Part shown: positions 42,630 through 53,318 of the stretch, in pieces
How positions within the stretch are numbered: the stretch's first letter is position 1
Layout of the letters: the number at the start of each line of letters is the position of its first letter
Source: Gordonia sp. PDNC005
GTDB lineage: Bacteria; Actinomycetota; Actinomycetes; Mycobacteriales; Mycobacteriaceae
NCBI RefSeq assembly: GCF_016919385.1
Contig: NZ_CP070351.1
Span: 1,674,001-1,738,000, forward strand
Length of the DNA stretch: 64,000 bases
Reading direction: 5' to 3'
The notes under the pieces: model-generated
Told to the model about the DNA's origin: nothing
Database searches by the model: none
What the model saw: only the letters and a program-made list of their open reading frames with translations
Made by a program: the position numbers and the translations under genes

Positions 42630-45257
42630 GTGACGAGCACTCCAGGTATCACTCCGCTGCAAGTTCGGGTCGGACAGGGCAAGGCCCAGGTCGTTCGGAC
42701 GTCGCCTGCCTCGCTCGGTCGGACGCCCGACAACGAGATCGTGGTCAACCATCCGCTCGTGTCGCGCAGGCACCTGTCAGTCGAGTGGTCGGCGTCGGAG
42801 GGCTGGCAGGTCATCGACGCGGGCAGCACCAACGGCATGTACTCGAACGGTGTGCGACAGAACGTCGTGACCGTCGGAACCGGCACCCGTGTGCAGCTCG
42901 GTGACGGCCAGACCGGACCGACCCTTGAACTGACCCCGCAGGCGCCCGCGCCGAAGACGCTCGTTCCGGAGCAGCGGACCACACCGATCCAGTCCGGGCC
43001 ACAACGGGCTCAGCAGCCCCCGCAGGCGTCGACCCCTCCGCCGAAGCCGCCGACCCGGCCTCTCGGCGGTCCGGCTTCTGCACCGTTCAGCGGCCAGCAT
43101 CCCCAGGCATCCCAACATGCCCGGCCATCCCCGTATCCCCAGTCGGCTCCTTTCCAGGCCCAGCCGGGCGAGCGGGGTTGGCGTCCGGCACCGCGTTTCG
43201 GTGAGCTCCAGAACGCACCTCACCTTGCTGCGCTTCACCAGAACGCCTCTGCCGTGTTCCAGGTGCCGGGGGAGCTCCGCAACAACGGCCGGGAGACGAT
43301 CTCGTTGTCCGGCGTCCAGTCGATCGGCCGCACCCCGGACAACGACATCGTGGTCAGCGACGTCCTCGCGTCGCGGCATCACGCGCGGCTCTCGTCCAGT
43401 CCGCAGGGGCTGCTCCTCGAAGATCTGGGAAGCGTCAACGGCACCTTCGTCAACGGTCACCGGGTCATGGCTCACCGGCTGAGCGAGAACGACGTCGTCA
43501 CGATCGGCAACTCCGACTTCGTCATGTCCGGCGGGGCACTCGTCCGCGGTCGGCCGCAGGTCGAGGTCGCCGGCGGTGTCCAGGTCGACTCGGTGAGTCT
43601 CACCATCGACGGCAAGACCCTCCTCAACGACATCTCGTTCAACGCCGCGCCGGGCACGCTGACGGCCATCATCGGTCCGTCGGGTGCGGGCAAGTCGACG
43701 GTCTCGAAGATCGTCGCCGGACTCGGAAATCCAAGCGTAGGCCTTGTCACGTTCGAGGGGCGCGGCGTGCACACCGAGTACGAGGCGCTCCGCACCCGTA
43801 TCGGCATGGTCCCGCAGGACGACGTCCTGCACCGCAAGCTCACCCTCCGCCAGGCCCTCCGGTACGCGGCTGAACTACGCCTGCCCGCCGACTTGAGCAC
43901 GGCCGATCGCGACCAGGTGATCGACGGTGTGCTCAGCGAGCTCCAGCTCACCGAGCACGTGGACACCCGGGTCGACAAGCTCTCCGGCGGTCAGCGCAAG
44001 CGTGCGTCTGTCGCGATGGAACTCCTGACCGGCCCGTCACTGCTGATCCTCGACGAGCCGACGTCGGGACTCGACCCCGCGCTCGACCGTCAGGTGATGC
44101 AGACACTGCGCCGTCTCGCCGACGCAGGCCGTGTGGTCCTTGTTGTCACTCACTCGCTCACGTACTTGAATTTGTGCGACCAGGTGCTCCTTCTCGCACC
44201 GGGCGGCAAGACCGCCTACTGCGGGGCCCCGAAGGAGGTCGGAGCAGAACTCGGCACCACCGACTGGGCGGAGATCTTCGCGTTCACCGCCGATCAGCCC
44301 GACGCAGCGTGGGCGCGCTACCGGCAGCGACATCCGCATACGTCGAAGCCGCCTGCAGCGCCACCGAGCGGCCCGCCGATCACTGTGCCGCAGGCCTCCG
44401 GTGGACGTCAGGCGAGCACGGTGTTCCGCAGACAGCTCCGTTTGATCCTCGCCGACCGCGGCTATCTGGTGTTCTTGCTGCTGCTGCCGATCGTGCTCGG
44501 TCTGCTCACGAAGGTGATCCCGGGCGACCTCGGCTTCGGCAAAGCCGAGGTAGGGCTGCCCGGGCCCGGTGAACTGCCGAAGGTCTCGGTGGAAGCAGTT
44601 CAACTTCTTGTCGTCTTGGTGATCGGCGCCGCCTTCATGGGTGCCGCCCTGACTGTTCGCGATCTGGTCGGCGAACGTCCGATCTTCGAACGGGAGCGAG
44701 CGGTCGGCCTGCGTCCCGGCGCCTATCTCTTGGCCAAGGTCGTCGTGTTCTTCCTTCTCACCGCCGTGCAGAGTGCAATCATGCTGGGCATCTGCTTCGC
44801 CCTCAAAGGCGTTCCGGAGGAAGGCGGAGTGTTCCTCCCTCCGGCGGTGGCGCTGTTCGCGGCGATCACCGCACTCGCATGTGTCAGCACGCTCGTCGGC
44901 CTCGCGATCTCGTCGATGGTGAAGTCGAACGAACAGACGATGCCGCCGTTGGTCATCGTCGTGATGGTTCAACTCGTGTTCTGCGGCGGTCTGTTCCCGA
45001 TCACTGCGGCCGGCGCAGCTCAGCTGGGGTGGGTCTTCCCGGCCTATTGGGGATACACGGCGGCGGCTCAGGCAGTTGACATCCCGGTGATCAATCCTGA
45101 TGCGGCGCAGGTGAAGACGACCCAGACCGAGAGCATGAAGTACCCGTTGTGGGAGCCGACGGCCGCGCACATGTTGATCTCCTACGGTGTGCTCGCACTG
45201 ATGGCTACGCTGCTCATCGGGCTGGTGTACTCGCGCCTGCGACTGCATCGACGCTGA
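42630..45257 (+). CDS. FHA-domain ABC exporter (Rv1747-like)
   Basis: An 875-residue fused transporter. It has two FHA phosphothreonine-binding domains, at about residues 12-80 ([21 protein letters not shown]) and 215-290 ([21 protein letters not shown]). A Pro/Gln-rich linker lies between them. The ABC ATPase follows ([37 protein letters not shown]), then a six-helix ABC-2 membrane domain. In M. tuberculosis Rv1747 is controlled by PknF phosphorylation and linked to export of cell-wall glycolipids. Here it lies between mpa and dop, where M. tuberculosis has no such gene. GTG 42630 is supported by its own -10 box. Confidence 0.93.
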   Translation: MTSTPGITPLQVRVGQGKAQVVRTSPASLGRTPDNEIVVNHPLVSRRHLSVEWSASEGWQVIDAGSTNGMYSNGVRQNVVTVGTGTRVQLGDGQTGPTLELTPQAPAPKTLVPEQRTTPIQSGPQRAQQPPQASTPPPKPPTRPLGGPASAPFSGQHPQASQHARPSPYPQSAPFQAQPGERGWRPAPRFGELQNAPHLAALHQNASAVFQVPGELRNNGRETISLSGVQSIGRTPDNDIVVSDVLASRHHARLSSSPQGLLLEDLGSVNGTFVNGHRVMAHRLSENDVVTIGNSDFVMSGGALVRGRPQVEVAGGVQVDSVSLTIDGKTLLNDISFNAAPGTLTAIIGPSGAGKSTVSKIVAGLGNPSVGLVTFEGRGVHTEYEALRTRIGMVPQDDVLHRKLTLRQALRYAAELRLPADLSTADRDQVIDGVLSELQLTEHVDTRVDKLSGGQRKRASVAMELLTGPSLLILDEPTSGLDPALDRQVMQTLRRLADAGRVVLVVTHSLTYLNLCDQVLLLAPGGKTAYCGAPKEVGAELGTTDWAEIFAFTADQPDAAWARYRQRHPHTSKPPAAPPSGPPITVPQASGGRQASTVFRRQLRLILADRGYLVFLLLLPIVLGLLTKVIPGDLGFGKAEVGLPGPGELPKVSVEAVQLLVVLVIGAAFMGAALTVRDLVGERPIFERERAVGLRPGAYLLAKVVVFFLLTAVQSAIMLGICFALKGVPEEGGVFLPPAVALFAAITALACVSTLVGLAISSMVKSNEQTMPPLVIVVMVQLVFCGGLFPITAAGAAQLGWVFPAYWGYTAAAQAVDIPVINPDAAQVKTTQTESMKYPLWEPTAAHMLISYGVLALMATLLIGLVYSRLRLHRR

Positions 45258-45261
45258 CCGT

Positions 45262-45267
45262 TACGCT
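45262..45267 (+). promoter_or_regulatory. -10 box TACGCT of dop
   Basis: TACGCT is followed by 7 nt and ATG 45275; no ribosome-binding site is present, so a leaderless mRNA is likely. Confidence 0.55.
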
Positions 45268-45274
45268 GAACCCC

Positions 45275-46780
45275 ATGGAGCGCATCATCGGCACGGAGGT
45301 CGAGTACGGCATCTCGGCTCCCGGAGATCCCTCGGCGAACCCGATCATGACCTCGACGCAGGCGGTTCTCGCGTATGCGGCGGCGGCGTCGGTCCCGCGA
45401 CGTGACCGTCGCACGAGGTGGGACTACGAAGAGGAGTCGCCGATGCGCGACGCCCGCGGGTTCGACCTCGGCCGCCATTCGGGCCCCGCGCCGATAATCG
45501 ACGCCGACGAGATCGGTGCGGCGAACATGATCCTCACCAACGGTGCGCGTCTCTACGTCGACCACGCGCACCCGGAGTACTCCGCGCCCGAGGTGACCGA
45601 TCCGCTCGACGCTGTGATCTGGGACAAGGCGGGGGAGCGCGTCATGGAGGAGGCCGCGCGATTCGTCGCCAGCGTGCCAGGGGCTCCGCGCCTGCAGTTG
45701 TACAAGAACAACATCGACGGCAAGGGTGCCTCGTACGGCACTCACGAGAACTACCTCATGCGACGCGATACGCCGTTCGAAGCCGTCATCACCGGGCTGA
45801 TGCCGTTCTTCGCGTCACGCCAGGTGATCACCGGCTCGGGCCGTGTCGGTATCGGGCAGCGCGGGGAGGAGCCCGGCTACCAGTTGTCGCAGCGGGCCGA
45901 CTACATCGAGGTGGAAGTCGGGCTGGAGACGACACTCAAGCGCGGCATCATCAATACGCGGGACGAGCCGCACGCGGATCCGGAGAAGTATCGTCGTCTG
46001 CACGTCATCATCGGCGACGCGAACCTCGCCGAGACCGCGACGTACCTCAAGGTCGGCACCACCTCTCTGGTCCTCGACTTGATCGAGGCGGGCGTCGACC
46101 TGTCCGATTTGGCACTCGCCTGGCCGGTGGACGCCGTGCACCAGATCAGTCACGATCCGACGCTGCGAGCGACGGTGGCCCTCGCCGACGGTCGTGAACT
46201 GACCGGTCTGGCACTACAGCGCGAATACCTCGCGCGGGTGACGGCGTTCCACAACGACCGGAACTCCAGCGACGAACGTGCCGCGCACGTGATCGCGACC
46301 TGGGCTGACGTGCTCGACAAGCTCGAACGCGACCCGATGGAATGCGCCGACGTCCTCGACTGGCCTGCGAAGCTCCGCCTGCTGGAGGGATTCCGCCAGC
46401 GTGAAGGACTCTCCTGGTCGGCGTCGCGCCTACAGCTCATCGATCTGCAGTACTCGGACGTCCGGCTCGACAAGGGGCTCTACAACCGGCTGGTGGCGCG
46501 GGGCTCGATGAAGCGTCTCGTCACCGAAGAGCAGGTGCTGGCCGCGGTCGCGAACCCGCCCGAGTCGACCCGGGCGTACTTCCGCGGTGAGTCCGTCCGG
46601 CGATTCGGCGCCGATATCGCGGCCGCGAGCTGGGACTCGGTGATCTTCGACGTCGGGTCGGACAACCTGGTCCGTATCCCGATGCCGGAACCGTTGCGCG
46701 GCACCAGAAAGCACGTTGGTGAGCTCCTGGAGTCCGCGACGTCGGCAGCTGCTCTCGTCGAGGAGCTCACAGCGGGCTGA
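45275..46780 (+). CDS. dop: Deamidase/depupylase of Pup
   Basis: Converts the C-terminal Gln of Pup to Glu and removes Pup from substrates. The 501-residue glutamine-synthetase-like enzyme has the ATP/Mg motif [11 protein letters not shown] and the nucleophile-region Asp96 in [17 protein letters not shown] (Asp95 in M. tuberculosis). An insert near residues 40-75 ([21 protein letters not shown]) is the Dop loop absent from Paf[20 protein letters not shown] is shared with PafA. ATG 45275 lies 7 nt after a TACGCT box. It precedes pup as in Rv2112c-Rv2111c. Confidence 0.97.
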   Translation: MERIIGTEVEYGISAPGDPSANPIMTSTQAVLAYAAAASVPRRDRRTRWDYEEESPMRDARGFDLGRHSGPAPIIDADEIGAANMILTNGARLYVDHAHPEYSAPEVTDPLDAVIWDKAGERVMEEAARFVASVPGAPRLQLYKNNIDGKGASYGTHENYLMRRDTPFEAVITGLMPFFASRQVITGSGRVGIGQRGEEPGYQLSQRADYIEVEVGLETTLKRGIINTRDEPHADPEKYRRLHVIIGDANLAETATYLKVGTTSLVLDLIEAGVDLSDLALAWPVDAVHQISHDPTLRATVALADGRELTGLALQREYLARVTAFHNDRNSSDERAAHVIATWADVLDKLERDPMECADVLDWPAKLRLLEGFRQREGLSWSASRLQLIDLQYSDVRLDKGLYNRLVARGSMKRLVTEEQVLAAVANPPESTRAYFRGESVRRFGADIAAASWDSVIFDVGSDNLVRIPMPEPLRGTRKHVGELLESATSAAALVEELTAG

Positions 46781-46819
46781 AACCGGCGGTTCGCGGCCTC
46801 CGGCCCGGTGCGGCACCGG

Positions 46820-46825
46820 TAGGGT
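46820..46825 (+). promoter_or_regulatory. Candidate -10 box TAGGGT of pup-prcBA
   Basis: TAGGGT lies 33 nt before ATG 46859, leaving a leader of about 27 nt that contains AGGAGG. This may supply abundant Pup separately from dop. Confidence 0.4.
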
Positions 46826-46858
46826 TGATCACACGACGATCCTTTCCAGGAGGCGAAG

Positions 46859-47050
46859 ATGGCGCAGGAGCAGACCAACCGCGGTGGCGGCGCAGGTGAC
46901 GACGATGTGATCGGTGGCGGAGCCGCCGGTCAGGAACGCCGCGAGAAGCTCACCGAGGAGACCGACGATCTGCTGGACGAGATCGACGACGTCCTCGAAG
47001 AGAATGCCGAAGACTTCGTGAAGGCCTACGTCCAGAAGGGCGGGCAGTGA
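46859..47050 (+). CDS. pup: Prokaryotic ubiquitin-like protein Pup
   Basis: A 63-residue disordered tagging protein attached through its C-terminal glutamate to lysines of substrates. The C-terminus is GGQ, so it must be deamidated by Dop before PafA can use it. Residues 27-58 ([27 protein letters not shown]) form the helix that pairs with the Mpa coiled coil. ATG 46859 has AGGAGG 5 nt upstream, one of the strongest ribosome-binding sites in the window. Its stop overlaps the prcB start (GTGA). Confidence 0.98.
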   Translation: MAQEQTNRGGGAGDDDVIGGGAAGQERREKLTEETDDLLDEIDDVLEENAEDFVKAYVQKGGQ

Positions 47051-47877
47051 TCGCCGGTCGCGGCGGCCGCCCAGCACACGACATCTCGTCGTTCACCGAG
47101 TACTTGCGGGTGACCGCCCCGGATCAGTTGCCGGGCGGCGCGTCCCTCACGGGTGCGCCGATCAATCTCGACCAAGTGCCCCACGGCACGACGATCGTGG
47201 CGATCGCCTATCGCGGCGGTGTGATCCTGGCGGGTGACCGCCGCGCGACGATGGGCAATCTGATCGCGACGCGCGACGTTGAGAAGGTGTACGTCACCGA
47301 CGAGTACTCGGCGGCGGGCATCGCAGGCACTGCCGGTATCGCCATCGAGATGGTGCGTCTGTTCGCCGTTGAACTCGAACACTACGAGAAGATCGAAGGT
47401 GTTCCACTCACTCTCGACGGCAAGGCGTCTCGTCTGGCGTCGATGGTGCGAGGCAACCTCGGCGCCGCCCTTCAGGGCCTCGCGGCGATTCCGCTACTCG
47501 TCGGTTACGAGCCGTCCGGCGACGATCAACGACGCGGACGGATCTTCTCGTTCGACGTGGCCGGTTCTCGACATGAGGAGCGCGGCGGTTACGAGGCGAT
47601 TGGCTCGGGAGCGGTGTTCGCCCGCTCGTCGCTGAAGAAGTTGTATCGGTCGGACCTCACGGCCGCCGAGGCGCTCTCCGCGGCAGTCGAGGCTCTCTAC
47701 GACGCTGCGGACGACGATTCCGCCACGGGTGGACCCGACCTCGTGCGCCGCATCTTCCCGACCGCGGTTCGCATCGACGACGACGGTGCGCTCGCAGTGG
47801 ACGAGGCGGAGATAGCGACTGCCGCCCAAGCCGTCGTCGACCGACGGTTCCAGCGCAGCCGAGAGGATGACGCATGA
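47047..47877 (+). CDS. prcB: 20S proteasome beta subunit
   Basis: Catalytic subunit. The propeptide is 47 residues, cleaved before Thr48 in [11 protein letters not shown]. In mature numbering Thr1, Asp17 (AGDRRAT) and Lys33 (DVEKVYV) form the active site. The 276-residue length is normal. GTG 47047 overlaps the pup stop and the 3' end overlaps prcA (ATGA), so pup, prcB and prcA are translationally coupled. Confidence 0.98.
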   Translation: MIAGRGGRPAHDISSFTEYLRVTAPDQLPGGASLTGAPINLDQVPHGTTIVAIAYRGGVILAGDRRATMGNLIATRDVEKVYVTDEYSAAGIAGTAGIAIEMVRLFAVELEHYEKIEGVPLTLDGKASRLASMVRGNLGAALQGLAAIPLLVGYEPSGDDQRRGRIFSFDVAGSRHEERGGYEAIGSGAVFARSSLKKLYRSDLTAAEALSAAVEALYDAADDDSATGGPDLVRRIFPTAVRIDDDGALAVDEAEIATAAQAVVDRRFQRSREDDA

Positions 47878-48587
47878 CGTTTCCGTACTATGCGAGCGCC
47901 GAGCAGATCATGCGCGACCGTTCGGAGCTCGCGCGCAAGGGAATCGCACGCGGCCGGAGCGTGATCGCCGTGACGTATGCCGACGGCGTGCTGTTCGTCG
48001 CGCACAATCCGTCCAACACCCTGCGCAAGATCAGCGAGATCTACGACCGGATCGGGTTCGCGGCCGTCGGCAAGTACAACGAGTTCGAGAGTCTCCGCAA
48101 GGCCGGGATCCAGCTGGCGGATCTGCGTGGGTACTCGTACGACCGTGCCGACGTGACCGGACTATCGCTCGCGAGCGCGTATGCGAACACTCTCGGCACG
48201 GTCTTCACCGAACAGGCGAAGCCGTTCGAAGTCGAACTGTGCGTCGCTGAAGTCGCTCGTGCCGGGAGCGCAACTCCCTCGCAGCTGTACCGCATCGGTT
48301 ACGACGGCTCGATCGTCGACGAACGGTCGTTCCTGGTGATGGGCGGATCCACCGAGCCCGTTGTCGCCGCGATGAAGGACGCCTACCGCACCGACATGCC
48401 CCTCGCCGAAGCGTTACGGGTCTCCGCTCTCGCGCTCGCACCCGTGAACGCCGACGGCGAGGGCGCGGCGGCGGCGCCATTGACCGCCGACGACATCGAG
48501 GCCGCCGTCCTCGACCGCACCCGACCGAGGAGAGCGTTCCGACGTCTCACCGACGACCGGGTGACTGCACTGCTTCGAGAGGACTGA
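47874..48587 (+). CDS. prcA: 20S proteasome alpha subunit
   Basis: Non-catalytic outer-ring subunit, 237 residues. The N-terminal gate peptide [23 protein letters not shown] is characteristic, followed by the proteasome fold ([51 protein letters not shown]). The Lys in VGKYNEF-adjacent pocket region receives the Mpa C-terminal tail. ATG 47874 overlaps the prcB stop. pafA begins directly after the stop codon. Confidence 0.97.
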   Translation: MTFPYYASAEQIMRDRSELARKGIARGRSVIAVTYADGVLFVAHNPSNTLRKISEIYDRIGFAAVGKYNEFESLRKAGIQLADLRGYSYDRADVTGLSLASAYANTLGTVFTEQAKPFEVELCVAEVARAGSATPSQLYRIGYDGSIVDERSFLVMGGSTEPVVAAMKDAYRTDMPLAEALRVSALALAPVNADGEGAAAAPLTADDIEAAVLDRTRPRRAFRRLTDDRVTALLRED

Positions 48588-48588
48588 C

Positions 48589-49947
48589 GTGGAACGCCGC
48601 ATCATGGGCATCGAGACCGAGTTCGGTGTCACCTGCACCTTTGAGGGGCAGCGTCGACTGAGCCCGGACGAAGTCGCTCGGTACCTGTTCCGTCGTGTCG
48701 TCGCGTGGGGCCGGTCGTCGAACGTCTTCTTGGAGAACGGCGCGCGACTCTACCTCGACGTCGGGTCGCATCCCGAGTACGCGACGGCCGAATGCGATTC
48801 GGTGGCGCAACTGATCGCTCACGACCGCTCCGGCGAACGGATCCTCGAGGAGTTGATCGTCGACGCCGAGCAGCGGTTGGCCGATGAAGGGATCGGCGGC
48901 GACATCTATCTCTTCAAGAACAACACCGACTCGGCGGGCAACTCGTACGGCTGCCACGAGAACTACCTGGTCAATCGGATGGGCGAGTTCGGTCGAGTGT
49001 CGGACGTGCTGCTGCCCTTCCTCGTGACGCGCCAGTTGATCTGCGGCGCAGGGAAGGTTCAGACGGTCGGTCAAGAGACCCGGCTGTGCCTCTCGCAGCG
49101 CGCGGACCACATCTGGGAGGGCGTGTCGTCGGCCACTACACGTTCGCGTCCCATCATCAACACGCGCGACGAACCGCACGCGGACGCGGAGAAGTACCGG
49201 CGGATGCACGTGATCGTCGGCGACTCGAACATGTCCGAGACCACAACGATGCTCAAGGTCGGCTCGGCCCTGCTCGTATTGGAGATGATCGAGTCGGGAA
49301 TCTCGTTCCACGACTTCGCGCTCGACAACCCGATCCGGGCGATCCGCGACATCAGCCACGACACCACCGGCCGACGGGAGGTGCGCCTGGCAGGGGGACG
49401 CACGGCGACCGCCTTGTCGATCCAGCGTGAATACCACGCACGTGCTGTGATCCATCTGGAGAACCGCACCCCTGATCCGGTGATGGACCGGGTCGTCGAC
49501 CTCTGGGGTCGCACGCTCGATGCCGTGGAGTCGGGAGATTTCAGCGGTGTCGACACCGAGATCGACTGGGTCATCAAGCAGAAGCTGTTCCGTCGCTACC
49601 AAGACCGGTACTCGATGGACCTCGGCGACCCGAAGATCGCCCAATTGGACCTCGCCTACCACGACATCCGTCGGGGTCGTGGCGTATTCGACCTTCTGCA
49701 GCGCAAAGGGCTCGCCGCACGGGTGGTCACCGACGAGGAGATCGACGCCGCCGTCACGACGCCACCGCAGACCACGCGCGCAAAACTGCGTGGCGACTTC
49801 ATTGCGGCGGCGACCAAGGCGCAGCGTGACTTCACTGTCGACTGGGTTCACCTCAAACTGAACGATCAGGCACAGCGCACTGTTCTGTGCAAGGATCCGT
49901 TCCGAAATGTGGACGAGCGCGTCGATCGGCTCATCTCGTCGCTCTAG
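48589..49947 (+). CDS. pafA: Pup-protein ligase
   Basis: ATP-dependent ligase that forms the isopeptide bond between Pup-Glu and substrate lysines. The 452-residue glutamine-synthetase-like enzyme has Glu9 in MGIETEFG and catalytic Asp57 in [18 protein letters not shown], numbered as in M. tuberculosis. [19 protein letters not shown] is shared with Dop, while the Dop loop is missing. The GTG start is one base after the prcA stop with GAGAGGA upstream. In M. tuberculosis prcA and pafA are separated by about eleven genes; here they adjoin, the common arrangement in other actinobacteria. Confidence 0.98.
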   Translation: MERRIMGIETEFGVTCTFEGQRRLSPDEVARYLFRRVVAWGRSSNVFLENGARLYLDVGSHPEYATAECDSVAQLIAHDRSGERILEELIVDAEQRLADEGIGGDIYLFKNNTDSAGNSYGCHENYLVNRMGEFGRVSDVLLPFLVTRQLICGAGKVQTVGQETRLCLSQRADHIWEGVSSATTRSRPIINTRDEPHADAEKYRRMHVIVGDSNMSETTTMLKVGSALLVLEMIESGISFHDFALDNPIRAIRDISHDTTGRREVRLAGGRTATALSIQREYHARAVIHLENRTPDPVMDRVVDLWGRTLDAVESGDFSGVDTEIDWVIKQKLFRRYQDRYSMDLGDPKIAQLDLAYHDIRRGRGVFDLLQRKGLAARVVTDEEIDAAVTTPPQTTRAKLRGDFIAAATKAQRDFTVDWVHLKLNDQAQRTVLCKDPFRNVDERVDRLISSL

Positions 49948-49951
49948 CCTC

Positions 49952-49957
49952 TACGAT
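49952..49957 (+). promoter_or_regulatory. -10 box TACGAT of pafBC
   Basis: TACGAT lies in the 16-bp pafA-pafB gap, followed by 6 nt and GTG 49964, so pafBC can be transcribed independently of the proteasome genes as a leaderless mRNA. Confidence 0.5.
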
Positions 49958-49963
49958 GGCCGC

Positions 49964-50956
49964 GTGGCCACCGGAAAGAACGAGCGCCTGCTCAACCTCG
50001 TCATCTGCTTGATGTCGGCACGTCAGTACGTGACCGCCGACTATCTGCGGAAGAACGTGATCGGGTACAAGGACGCACCCGACAAGACCGACGACACCTT
50101 CAAGCGGATGCTCGAACGGGACAAGAACGAGCTCCGTGAGATGGGGATTCCCGTCGAGACGGGACGCAATCCGTTGTCCGCGGACGACGGTTACCGCATC
50201 AAGCCAGCCGACTACGCGCTGCCCGCCGTGTCGTTGGAAGCAGACGAAGCCGCTGCCGTCGCGGCCGCCGCCGCTGTCTGGCGCGATCCGGACGTCAGCG
50301 TCGTGTCGCAGACCGCGGTACTGAAACTACGTGCCGCGGGCGTCGAAGTCGCGTCGCCGGACGAGTTGGCTGTCATGTCGGGTGGAGCTACGAAGTCGAT
50401 GGGGTCGGAGGCGACCATCCGTGGTCTGCTGGGCGCGATCGAGGCGCGACAGTCGGTCACCTTCACACACCGGACCTCGAAGGGACGAGCTGAGCGCAGG
50501 CTGGAGCCGTGGGGTGTGGTCGGCAATCGTGGCCGCTGGTACGTCGTCGGGCACGACCTCGACCGCGACGCCACTCGAACCTTCCGGCTCTCCCGAGTGG
50601 AGAACGTCGCGTCCGCGTCCGATCGGGGTTCCGTGCACGTGCCGACGGACGTCGATTTGAACGCGCTCGTCGAGGCGGCCGTCTCGGGAGCGAACGGCGC
50701 GTCCGGTGCGACGGCGTCGATATGGTTGGCAGCCGACCGCGGCCACGCGCTCCGCCGACTCGCGACCACCACGACTCCTCGCTCGCTGTCCGGCGACGAA
50801 GGCGACGTCGTCGATATCGAGTTGCGTTCACCGTCCGCCGTGATCCGCGCTGTGCTCGACGCAGGCGCCGACGCCGTCGTCCTCGAACCCGCGGACCTGC
50901 GCGCCGAGGTGATCGCCGAACTCGATCGACTCGTCGCGATGGAGGTGGCCCGATGA
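49964..50956 (+). CDS. pafB: DNA-damage transcription factor subunit PafB
   Basis: WYL-domain regulator that with PafC activates the LexA-independent mycobacterial DNA-damage response. The 330-residue protein has an N-terminal winged helix (ERLLNLVICLMSARQYVTADYLRKNV), a WYL domain (VTFTHRTSKGRAERRLEPWGVVGNRGRWYVVGHD with the R-W-Y triad), and a C-terminal WCX domain (RGHALRRLATT onward). GTG 49964 follows a TACGAT box after 6 nt; the upstream extension would overlap pafA. It overlaps pafC by four bases. Confidence 0.95.
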   Translation: MATGKNERLLNLVICLMSARQYVTADYLRKNVIGYKDAPDKTDDTFKRMLERDKNELREMGIPVETGRNPLSADDGYRIKPADYALPAVSLEADEAAAVAAAAAVWRDPDVSVVSQTAVLKLRAAGVEVASPDELAVMSGGATKSMGSEATIRGLLGAIEARQSVTFTHRTSKGRAERRLEPWGVVGNRGRWYVVGHDLDRDATRTFRLSRVENVASASDRGSVHVPTDVDLNALVEAAVSGANGASGATASIWLAADRGHALRRLATTTTPRSLSGDEGDVVDIELRSPSAVIRAVLDAGADAVVLEPADLRAEVIAELDRLVAMEVAR

Positions 50957-51918
50957 ACCCTGCAGCAGCACCCACCCGACTGTCCCGGCTCTTGGCAATG
51001 GTCCCGTACTTCCTGGCCAGGCCGGGCATCAAACTGTCGGTCGCGGCGGCCGATCTCGGTCTCACCGAACGCCAGCTCACGAAGGACCTCGAGCAGTTGT
51101 TCGTGTGCGGACTCCCCGGCTACATGCCCGACGACTTGATCGACATCGAGTTCTCGAGTGGCTGGGTGCATGTCGGTTTCACCGCAGGCATGGACCGTCC
51201 GTTGCGCCTGACCGGTGCCGAGGCCAACGTCCTGCTCATCGCCCTGCGCATGCTTCTCGACGCCGGTGCGGTCGACGCGGACGCGGTCCGCCGTGCGATG
51301 GCCAAGATCGAAGCCGCCGTCGGGGAGACGCTGCGTCCTTTCGCGGCAGCAGGCGATCCGGGTCCGGTCACCGATGATCCCGTCCACAGGACGATCCGGG
51401 CCGCGGTCGCCGCCGGTCGGGCGCTAGCGATCCGGTACTACACGCCGAGCCGCGATGAGGTGTCCGATCGAGTCGTGGATCCCATCATGATCCAGGCGAT
51501 CGACGGGCAGAGCTACCTCGAGGCATGGTGCCGGACGTCCGGCGGCGTGCGCCTGTTCCGCTTCGATCGCGTGTACTCGGCAGAACAGCTCGACGAGCCG
51601 GCCGCACCTCCCGAACGTGCGGCCAATCTCGAACCGATCGGCGGAACGTCGTCGTTGACCGATGATCTGCCGACCGTGCGTGTCGAGATCGAACCGGATG
51701 CGCTCTGGCTGCTGGAGTACTACGCCGCAGAGGCCGAGACTGAGCTGAACGGTGAACCCGACGGCCCGATCGTCGCCGTCCTCCATTACGGCTCGGCCCA
51801 GTGGCTGGAACGCTTCCTCCGCAGTTTCGGCGGCCGAGTCCGGCTCCTCGCGGGCGAAGCCGATGACGTGGCTGCGGCGGTTCACAAGACGGCGGTCTCG
51901 GCTCGCGCCCGATACTGA
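50953..51918 (+). CDS. pafC: DNA-damage transcription factor subunit PafC
   Basis: Partner of PafB, 321 residues with the same winged-helix/WYL/WCX order. The N-terminal helix-turn-helix reads [30 protein letters not shown], the WYL domain [24 protein letters not shown], and [17 protein letters not shown] completes it. In the response the WYL domain is thought to sense single-stranded DNA. ATG 50953 overlaps the pafB stop (ATGA), enforcing 1:1 synthesis. tatA follows after 140 nt. Confidence 0.95.
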   Translation: MNPAAAPTRLSRLLAMVPYFLARPGIKLSVAAADLGLTERQLTKDLEQLFVCGLPGYMPDDLIDIEFSSGWVHVGFTAGMDRPLRLTGAEANVLLIALRMLLDAGAVDADAVRRAMAKIEAAVGETLRPFAAAGDPGPVTDDPVHRTIRAAVAAGRALAIRYYTPSRDEVSDRVVDPIMIQAIDGQSYLEAWCRTSGGVRLFRFDRVYSAEQLDEPAAPPERAANLEPIGGTSSLTDDLPTVRVEIEPDALWLLEYYAAEAETELNGEPDGPIVAVLHYGSAQWLERFLRSFGGRVRLLAGEADDVAAAVHKTAVSARARY

Positions 51919-52014
51919 CCGAACAACCCGGTCGGTGCACGTCGGTCCGCGGGAGGTGGAGGACCTTCACGCGTCGACTCGTGACACACATCCGGCGAAA
52001 TCTCGCGCGGCGGG

Positions 52015-52020
52015 TAGAGT
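52015..52020 (+). promoter_or_regulatory. Candidate -10 box TAGAGT of tatAC-helY
   Basis: TAGAGT lies 38 nt before ATG 52059. The remaining leader carries GTGGAGG 8 nt from the start, a conventional initiation region. Confidence 0.4.
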
Positions 52021-52058
52021 CGGAGGGGACATCTGTTTATCGTGTGGAGGTTTTGGTC

Positions 52059-52307
52059 ATGGGCGCCCTTTCCTGGTGGCACTGGGCAATCGTTCTGGTG
52101 GTTCTCGTTGTGCTCTTCGGCTCGAAGAAGCTGCCGGAGGCTGCACGTGGACTCGGTCGTTCGATGCGCATCTTCAAGTCCGAGATGGCCGAGATGGCCA
52201 ATGACGGATCAGACAAGAAGCCTGCCGATGACGCTCCTCGTGAGCTGCCCGCGGTGGAGCCGACTGTCGAGGTGAACGTGGACGTCGAGAAGAAGAAGTC
52301 GGCCTAG
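52059..52307 (+). CDS. tatA: Twin-arginine translocase subunit TatA
   Basis: Pore-forming subunit of the Tat system that exports folded proteins. The 82-residue protein has one N-terminal membrane helix ([27 protein letters not shown] with the FG hinge), an amphipathic helix ([13 protein letters not shown]) and an acidic/Lys C-terminal tail. ATG 52059 has GTGGAGG 8 nt upstream. tatC follows after 18 nt; the pair matches Rv2094c-Rv2093c. Confidence 0.97.
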   Translation: MGALSWWHWAIVLVVLVVLFGSKKLPEAARGLGRSMRIFKSEMAEMANDGSDKKPADDAPRELPAVEPTVEVNVDVEKKKSA

Positions 52308-52325
52308 CCGCCATCTGTCACTCGC

Positions 52326-53315
52326 GTGGGAATCAACCTCCGTCGACTCGATCCGCGCAAGCGGCGCAGTAAGACCAATCCGAACGGCTCGATGCCGCTG
52401 GCCGAGCATCTGTACGAGCTCAGGTACCGGCTGCTGCTGTCACTCGCTGCGATCGTGTTGACCACGATCTTCGGGTTCATCTGGTACACGCACGGCCCCG
52501 GTCCTATCTCTTCGCTCGGTGAGTTGCTGCGCGGCCCCTACTGCGAACTCGATCCGTCCGTCCGCGCAACGCTTACCCCGGACGGGTCGTGCCGCCTTCT
52601 CGCAACCGGTCCGTTCGACCAGTTCATGCTTCGGCTGCAGGTAGCACTGACCGCCGGCATTGTCATCGCCTGTCCGATCTGGTTCTACCAACTGTGGCGT
52701 TTCATCACACCCGGCCTGCATTCCAACGAACGCAAGTACGCGGTCAGCTTCGTCTCCGCTGCCGCGGTGCTGTTCGTCGCAGGCGCAGTGCTCGCCTACA
52801 TCGTCGTCGCGAAGGCGTTCGAGTTCCTCCTGACCGTCGGGCAGGATGTCCAGGTGACGGCCCTGTCCGGCGACCAGTACTTCAGCTTCATGCTGCATCT
52901 GCTAATCATCTTCGGCATCAGTTTTGAGCTGCCTCTGCTGATCGTCGCGTTGAACATGGTGGGCATCGTCAGTTACAAGCGGCTCAAAGCGTGGCGGCGC
53001 GGCCTGATCTTCACGATGTTCGTCTTCGCCGCGATCGTGACCCCGGGCCAGGACCCGTTCACGATGCTCGCACTCGCGTGCGCGCTCACGGTGCTGCTCG
53101 AGTTCGCAATCCAGGTCGCGCGCATCCACGACAAGCGCAAAGCGAAACGGAATCCCGACTGGGCCGACCTCTCCGACGATGAGGCGTCTCCGCTCGACCG
53201 TGAGACCGCGTCCGCGGTCCCCGCTCCGACGCAGGTCGCATCATCCGGCCCGATCGGCGCCACGCGGAGTCGGAATTCCGTTCGCGCGGATTCGGCTTTC
53301 GATGAGATCCTGTAG
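52326..53315 (+). CDS. tatC: Sec-independent translocase subunit TatC
   Basis: Receptor of twin-arginine signal peptides, 329 residues with six membrane helices. Conserved features are [18 protein letters not shown] (signal-binding Glu), the [17 protein letters not shown] segment, [19 protein letters not shown], and a glutamate in [15 protein letters not shown]. The C-terminus adds about 70 hydrophilic residues. GTG 52326 starts the [14 protein letters not shown] basic leader. helY starts 3 nt after the stop, extending the operon. Confidence 0.97.
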   Translation: MGINLRRLDPRKRRSKTNPNGSMPLAEHLYELRYRLLLSLAAIVLTTIFGFIWYTHGPGPISSLGELLRGPYCELDPSVRATLTPDGSCRLLATGPFDQFMLRLQVALTAGIVIACPIWFYQLWRFITPGLHSNERKYAVSFVSAAAVLFVAGAVLAYIVVAKAFEFLLTVGQDVQVTALSGDQYFSFMLHLLIIFGISFELPLLIVALNMVGIVSYKRLKAWRRGLIFTMFVFAAIVTPGQDPFTMLALACALTVLLEFAIQVARIHDKRKAKRNPDWADLSDDEASPLDRETASAVPAPTQVASSGPIGATRSRNSVRADSAFDEIL

Positions 53316-53318
53316 GGG

